From: Bacillota bacterium | Lineage (GTDB): Bacteria > Bacillota > Bacilli > Alicyclobacillales > SLC66 | Length of the DNA: 17,083 bases | Assembly: GCA_021820825.1 (NCBI GenBank) | Contig: JAKADD010000002.1 | Location: 4,462-21,544, forward strand | Direction: 5' to 3' | Shown here: one piece after another, positions 13,604 through 17,083 of the stretch | Position numbering within the stretch: the stretch's first letter is position 1 | How the letters are laid out: each line of letters opens with the position of its first letter | Translations under genes and position numbers: made by a program | Notes under the pieces: model-generated | Seen by the model: the letters and a program-made list of their open reading frames with translations, nothing else | Database searches by the model: none | What the model was told of the DNA's origin: nothing

Positions 13604-13843
13604 ATGATCGTTGAATTGTGCGCCTCAAATGACATGGCGTCTTATATTGATCTGCTCGAATCTGAAGGATTCGAGGTAGTGGCTTATTCGTGTCTGGACC
13701 GCTGTGAGTTATGTATTCTAAGACCGTTCGCCTTTGCGGACGGTCAGCTTCTGGAGACCGCTGATCCGGATTCGCTGCTGAGTCTGCTGCGCGCCATGAA
13801 AGTGGAGGAAGACGCTCTGGCTGCCAACGAAGATGACTGGTGA
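13604..13843 (+). CDS. DUF1450 family protein (YuzB-like)
   Basis: A 79-residue cytosolic protein matching the small Bacillota family typified by B. subtilis YuzB. Shared features are the start IVELCASN (family: IVEFCVSN), then VVAYSCLDRCELC (family: VLEYGCLGNCGICA), then FAFADGQLLETADPDSLLSLL. Conserved Cys are C6, C30, C34 and C37, an arrangement (CxxxCxxC) reminiscent of thioredoxin-like iron-sulfur proteins. The function of the family is not established. It starts 31 bp after the diguanylate cyclase stop codon, with GAGTGAGTG before the ATG; an in-frame TTG at 13589 is a less likely start. An acidic C-terminal tail (VEEDALAANEDDW) extends past the family core. Probably co-transcribed with the cyclase. 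Confidence 0.8.
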   Translation: MIVELCASNDMASYIDLLESEGFEVVAYSCLDRCELCILRPFAFADGQLLETADPDSLLSLLRAMKVEEDALAANEDDW

Positions 13844-13854
13844 ACTGAAGTTCA
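13841..13854. promoter_or_regulatory. LexA-box-like palindrome TGAACTGAAGTTCA
   Basis: A 14-bp palindrome containing the GAAC-N4-GTTC core of Gram-positive SOS boxes, overlapping the DUF1450 stop codon and 52 bp before the helicase start. It departs from the B. subtilis consensus at the flanking C residues and at two central positions, and no clear promoter overlaps it. It is recorded as a weak candidate operator only. Confidence 0.25.
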
Positions 13855-13906
13855 CACACCGTCTGGACAGCAGACTTTTGCAAGATGCCAACGAGGAGGA
13901 CCGCCT

Positions 13907-16108
13907 TTGCCCCCGTCCGAAGAATTGCAACGCGAACAAACCTATCTGACCTCCATTCAGTCACACATCGAGCACGCCATTGAAGCTGCCAGAGGGGACA
14001 TCAGACAATCCCACGACTACACCCAGATCGTCATAAATACAGTCATGCAAAATCAGGGCATCCAACTCGAACGGTCTCTCAAGCAGCCCTATTTTTCTAA
14101 AATATCCTGTCAGGAACACGGAGAGCGCAACGTGGAGGACTTCTATATCGGACGTTTCGGACTGTTTGATCGCGAAACTCTTGCGCCTTACGTGATCGAC
14201 TGGCGTTCACCAATTGCCAACCTGTACTATGACGAATCGTTTGCGAATGTTCCCGTTCAGGTCGATCGCGCAACTGAACTGCGTTTTGACGTGCAGCGCA
14301 AACGCCACTTTGAACTGCGAGACGGAAAACTGGTCCAGTTTTTTGACAGCACAAGTTCGCTCCGAACCGACGAGCCGCTCCTCAAGCGGTTGCAAGCGAA
14401 ATCGGAACAGCGCATGAAAGATATTGTCGAAACGATCCAGGCGGACCAGAATCGGGTGATTCGCGCCGATCCCAATCAACTTCTGATCGTGCAGGGGGTG
14501 GCTGGCAGCGGAAAAACGACGATTGCGCTGCATCGCCTGTCTTACCTCGCTTACCAGCAAAAGGGGCGTACGACATTCGGCAATTTTCTGGTGATCGCCC
14601 CCAACCGTCTGTTTATCGATTACATTTCTGACGTGCTCCCGAACCTCGGCGTCGAAGGCGTGACGCAGACAACCTGGGAGGAACTGCTGCTCGCCCTGCT
14701 GCCAAAGCGTGTACGCCTCCAGAACCATCAGAAAAAGGTCCAGCTGTTTATCGAAGGCGCTGCTTCAACAGAACAGTTCAGCAGGGACACTGTAGCCAGA
14801 GCCGCCCTACTGCGCAGTCATATGGCGATGAAAGAACTGCTGGACCGTTATGTTGAGCATCTGCTGGCGCATGCGATTCCCGATGACGATCTGATTCTCG
14901 ACGCAAGGCATGAGATGTCCAGAGAACAGATTGCGCAGAAATTCCATCATGACTTTGCCCATTATCCGTACATCAAGCGTCGTGAACGACTGATTGCCGC
15001 TCTGCGCGCCTGGAGTGCGGACGCATTGGCAGAAGTCTCCGGACAGATCGCGAAACGGTGCGCCGGACGCTATCTTGAAGCCGACGCGCAAACACAGGCG
15101 CTCAAACAGAGCTATGAAAAAGCGCTTGACCGTTACTGCAAAAAAATCAGGGCAGTCGACATTTTCACATCGTATCGGATGCTCATTACGACGAAAAAGA
15201 GCGTCCTCTGGCTGATCAAACGCACTGCAAATCCAGACTGGCTTGGCGACGCCGACGGCATCGCGTCCTGCCTGCAGTTCACGCTTGCGGGCAACGCCTA
15301 TGAATGGGAAGATATCGGCGGCTTGTTCTACCTCACCTATCGTCTCCACGGTCTGGACAAACGACGGCCCTTCAGCCACATCATCGTCGATGAAGCGCAG
15401 GACCTTGGACCATTTCAAATCTATTTGCTGCGCCTTCTTTGCAATCAGGACGCGATCAGCGTGTTCGGCGATCTCTCACAATCGATTTACGCCTTTAAAG
15501 GACTCGGAGACTGGCGCGCAATTCCGGCGGAGCTCTTTGACAAACCGCCACGCCGCGAAACTTTGCAGCGCAGTTATCGCTCGACCATCGAGATTATGTC
15601 GCTGGCAAACGAAGTGCTCGCGCACTGGAACAATCCGGACAAAGTGCTGGCAGAACCCGTGCTTCGCCATGGGAAACCACCTGAACGCGTGACTGCCTGC
15701 GATGAGCGTGCAGCGATCGCACGGTTGGCTGGCGATCTGCATGCTCTCCGGGAAGCGGGAATGCACAACATCGCGATTATCGACAAATCACTCGCCCGTT
15801 GCAGAGTGCTGGGCGCTCTCTTGACGGGCCTCGAACAGCGAGTCAACGTGATCACCGACAAAGAGACGCGCTATGAAGGCGGCGTCAGTGTTGTCTCTGT
15901 CTACTTTGCCAAGGGCATGGAATTTGACGCAGTCATCATCATCAACCCCACGGAACAGAAATTCGACAGTCAAAACGCCGTCGATGTCAAACTGCTGTAT
16001 GTCGCCATGACCAGAGCCCTGCATCGGCTGTACATCTATCACTGGGATCCGCTTACGTCCCTCATTTCTGCGCAGTCAGAAAGTCTGCATACAACCGCGC
16101 CGTACTAG
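13907..16108 (+). CDS. helD: HelD-type UvrD/Rep-like superfamily I helicase
   Basis: A 733-residue ATPase matching HelD, which binds RNA polymerase and removes or recycles it from nucleic acid using ATP. The N-terminal arm (1-75) is helical. YIGRFGLFDRETLAPYVIDW (80-99) followed by RSPI is typical of HelD. Helicase motifs: Walker A GVAGSGKT at 197-204, Walker B DEAQD at 495-499, motif III GDLSQSIY at 521-528, motif IV QRSYRST at 554-560, motif V YFAKGMEFD around 666-674 and motif VI VAMTRA at 699-704. An insertion between Walker A and B (about 255-480) matches the HelD-specific domain. The start is a TTG at 13907 with AGGAGGA 6 nt upstream. Length is near that of known HelD proteins (roughly 735-775). 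Small hairpin GTCTG-N5-CAGAC-TTTT (13861-13879) precedes it. A generic UvrD-like helicase is the alternative. Confidence 0.9.
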   Translation: MPPSEELQREQTYLTSIQSHIEHAIEAARGDIRQSHDYTQIVINTVMQNQGIQLERSLKQPYFSKISCQEHGERNVEDFYIGRFGLFDRETLAPYVIDWRSPIANLYYDESFANVPVQVDRATELRFDVQRKRHFELRDGKLVQFFDSTSSLRTDEPLLKRLQAKSEQRMKDIVETIQADQNRVIRADPNQLLIVQGVAGSGKTTIALHRLSYLAYQQKGRTTFGNFLVIAPNRLFIDYISDVLPNLGVEGVTQTTWEELLLALLPKRVRLQNHQKKVQLFIEGAASTEQFSRDTVARAALLRSHMAMKELLDRYVEHLLAHAIPDDDLILDARHEMSREQIAQKFHHDFAHYPYIKRRERLIAALRAWSADALAEVSGQIAKRCAGRYLEADAQTQALKQSYEKALDRYCKKIRAVDIFTSYRMLITTKKSVLWLIKRTANPDWLGDADGIASCLQFTLAGNAYEWEDIGGLFYLTYRLHGLDKRRPFSHIIVDEAQDLGPFQIYLLRLLCNQDAISVFGDLSQSIYAFKGLGDWRAIPAELFDKPPRRETLQRSYRSTIEIMSLANEVLAHWNNPDKVLAEPVLRHGKPPERVTACDERAAIARLAGDLHALREAGMHNIAIIDKSLARCRVLGALLTGLEQRVNVITDKETRYEGGVSVVSVYFAKGMEFDAVIIINPTEQKFDSQNAVDVKLLYVAMTRALHRLYIYHWDPLTSLISAQSESLHTTAPY

Positions 16109-16139
16109 ACCAACTGTTGTGTACATCGAGATATATTAC

Positions 16140-16164
16140 AACGAAATTACATATTTATTTCGTT
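16140..16164. repeat. inverted repeat AACGAAAT-N9-ATTTCGTT upstream of the SGNH hydrolase
   Basis: Perfect 8-bp arms lie 20 bp before the predicted -10 of the SGNH hydrolase gene. A further ATTTCG copy follows at 16168-16173, 11 bp from the right arm. The same ATTTCG/CGAAAT half-sites, also 11 bp apart, form the palindrome at 12386-12404. Position suits an operator; the AT-rich context makes chance plausible. Confidence 0.4.
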
Positions 16165-16181
16165 TATATTTCGCCGTTTTG

Positions 16182-16190
16182 TGCTATAAC
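16182..16190 (+). promoter_or_regulatory. putative extended -10 promoter for the SGNH hydrolase
   Basis: TG-C-TATAAC is an extended -10 element in the AT-rich gap after the helicase gene. No good -35 is present at 17-18 nt. It is 35 bp before the GTG start, which leaves space for the GGAGG ribosome binding site at 16213-16217. Confidence 0.35.
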
Positions 16191-16224
16191 CACTAATAAG
16201 ATAGCTGAACCTGGAGGCGAGTGT

Positions 16225-17028
16225 GTGGCGTACTTTCGAAAACTCTTACCTGCCTTGGCCACGCTCGCTGTTACAGCGCCGTTGCTGACCTCTCCCGCGT
16301 TCGCCGCAACCGGACACTCCGCAGCACAGCGCGTAAATTCGCACCCGCTCGCGGCCAGCCACCACAAGAAGGCGCAGCGGGCAGACAGCCGCGCTGCAAC
16401 CGTGATCATATTTGGCTCTTCCGTCGCCGATGGCTGGGTGGACCCCACAGGCGGCGGCTATCTCCGGCGCGCGTTCGCGCAGTATCAAAACGCTTCCGCG
16501 ATTCCCTACAGTGTGATCAGCGACGCCGTTCCCGGCGCTCCAATCACGCAAGAAGAAGGGATGTACCAACAATGGATCGCCACCCAGCGCCCCCAGGTGT
16601 TGGTGATCTCCTGGGGAACGCTGGACGACGCTCACGCCAATACGCCCTTCAGCGTTTTTGACAGCCAAGTGCGCCAACAGATCGCAATGGGTCTGGCGGC
16701 TCACGCCGTTGTGCTGGTTGTGACGCCGCCCGTAACCAAAGCGTCCTACACGACCTACAAGATCCAGGAACCGGCGTATCTGAGACAGGAAATGGCGGTT
16801 GCCAGGAGTTTTGACAGCCCGAACGTTTACGTTTTTAATGTCTTTGCGCAAATGAAACACTATCTGGCCGACCATAACCAGACGTATCTGCCGTATATGG
16901 CGAACAGTTGGCATCCCAACAGTCGTGGGCACGAACTGGCGGGCAACCTGCTGGTTCAGGACATGCTGGTGCAGTTTGGTCTGTCCGGCATTCAGTTCAC
17001 GCGATACGATGCGCACAGCATCCCGTAA
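16225..17028 (+). CDS. secreted SGNH/GDSL-type hydrolase family protein
   Basis: A 267-residue exported protein. The GTG at 16225 has GGAGG 7 nt upstream and begins a classic signal peptide (AYFRKLLPALATLAVTAPLLTSPAFA), with cleavage expected after AFA near residue 27. A short basic His/Lys linker (HHKKAQRA) follows. The catalytic domain shows block I as FGSSVADGW with likely nucleophile S66 (GSS instead of GDS), block II Gly in DAVPGAPIT, block III as SWGTLDD (131-135, in place of GxND) and block V as NSWHPNSRGH with H230. Asn replaces the usual Asp three residues before that His. Members are lipases, esterases or carbohydrate deacetylases; the substrate is not readable. The frame is open upstream to 16117 but without a ribosome binding site. 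It has its own AT-rich upstream region. Confidence 0.85.
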   Translation: MAYFRKLLPALATLAVTAPLLTSPAFAATGHSAAQRVNSHPLAASHHKKAQRADSRAATVIIFGSSVADGWVDPTGGGYLRRAFAQYQNASAIPYSVISDAVPGAPITQEEGMYQQWIATQRPQVLVISWGTLDDAHANTPFSVFDSQVRQQIAMGLAAHAVVLVVTPPVTKASYTTYKIQEPAYLRQEMAVARSFDSPNVYVFNVFAQMKHYLADHNQTYLPYMANSWHPNSRGHELAGNLLVQDMLVQFGLSGIQFTRYDAHSIP

Positions 17029-17083
17029 TACGTGGGCACCTGGTAGGACACCAGCCGCCCCCGCAGCGGAACAGTCTCGTGGA

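Noticed and set aside
13861..13879. Terminator GTCTG-GACAG-CAGAC-TTTT between the DUF1450 and helicase genes
   Set aside because: Five-bp stem and four T residues are too weak; at most it gives partial termination.

Overview
The window looks like chromosomal DNA of a Gram-positive Bacillota species, probably of the Bacillales/Alicyclobacillaceae type. That placement is an inference from several things: strong AGGAGG-type ribosome binding sites with many GTG and TTG starts, a DUF1450/YuzB-like protein, a HelD-type helicase, OmpR/HAMP two-component signalling, and moderately high GC content with AT-rich intergenic promoters. I see no IS element, phage gene, tRNA, rRNA or CRISPR array. The window is almost fully coding, and no stretch over 300 bases lacks a gene.

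Layout. Positions 1-4558 form a minus-strand block, read right to left: OmpR-type response regulator, HAMP histidine kinase, ispH, a small peptidoglycan-binding-domain protein, an unrecognised 135-residue protein, a MazG-type pyrophosphohydrolase, and the first codons of one more gene running off the left edge. Spacing is tight (overlap to about 70 bp, then about 100 bp to the edge gene), so much of the block may be one transcript. Diverging from the regulator, positions 4787-5938 (+) encode a membrane-anchored class A beta-lactamase-fold protein in which all three catalytic motifs are replaced. Positions 5961-10088 (-) carry nicotinate phosphoribosyltransferase (pncB), an inositol-monophosphatase-family phosphatase (suhB-like) and histidine ammonia-lyase (hutH). 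The 225 bp between hutH and suhB (8313-8537) shows no gene and no convincing signal. Positions 10279-12354 (-) carry a large S9-family peptidase.

The right part is plus strand: a GAF-GGDEF diguanylate cyclase (12520-13572), a DUF1450 protein (13604-13843), a HelD-type UvrD/Rep-like helicase (13907-16108) and a secreted SGNH-type hydrolase (16225-17028). The last 55 bp hold nothing I recognise.

Two items stand out. First, hutH has a near-consensus promoter followed by a leader of about 140 nt. The leader ends in a strong intrinsic terminator only 14 nt before the hutH ribosome binding site, and a short possible leader peptide has its stop codon inside the terminator stem. This looks like a transcription-attenuation control region. 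Second, the divergent beta-lactamase-like protein has lost the SxxK, SDN and KTG residues but kept the fold-defining sequence around them. It appears to be a pseudoenzyme facing outward beside an envelope-type two-component system.
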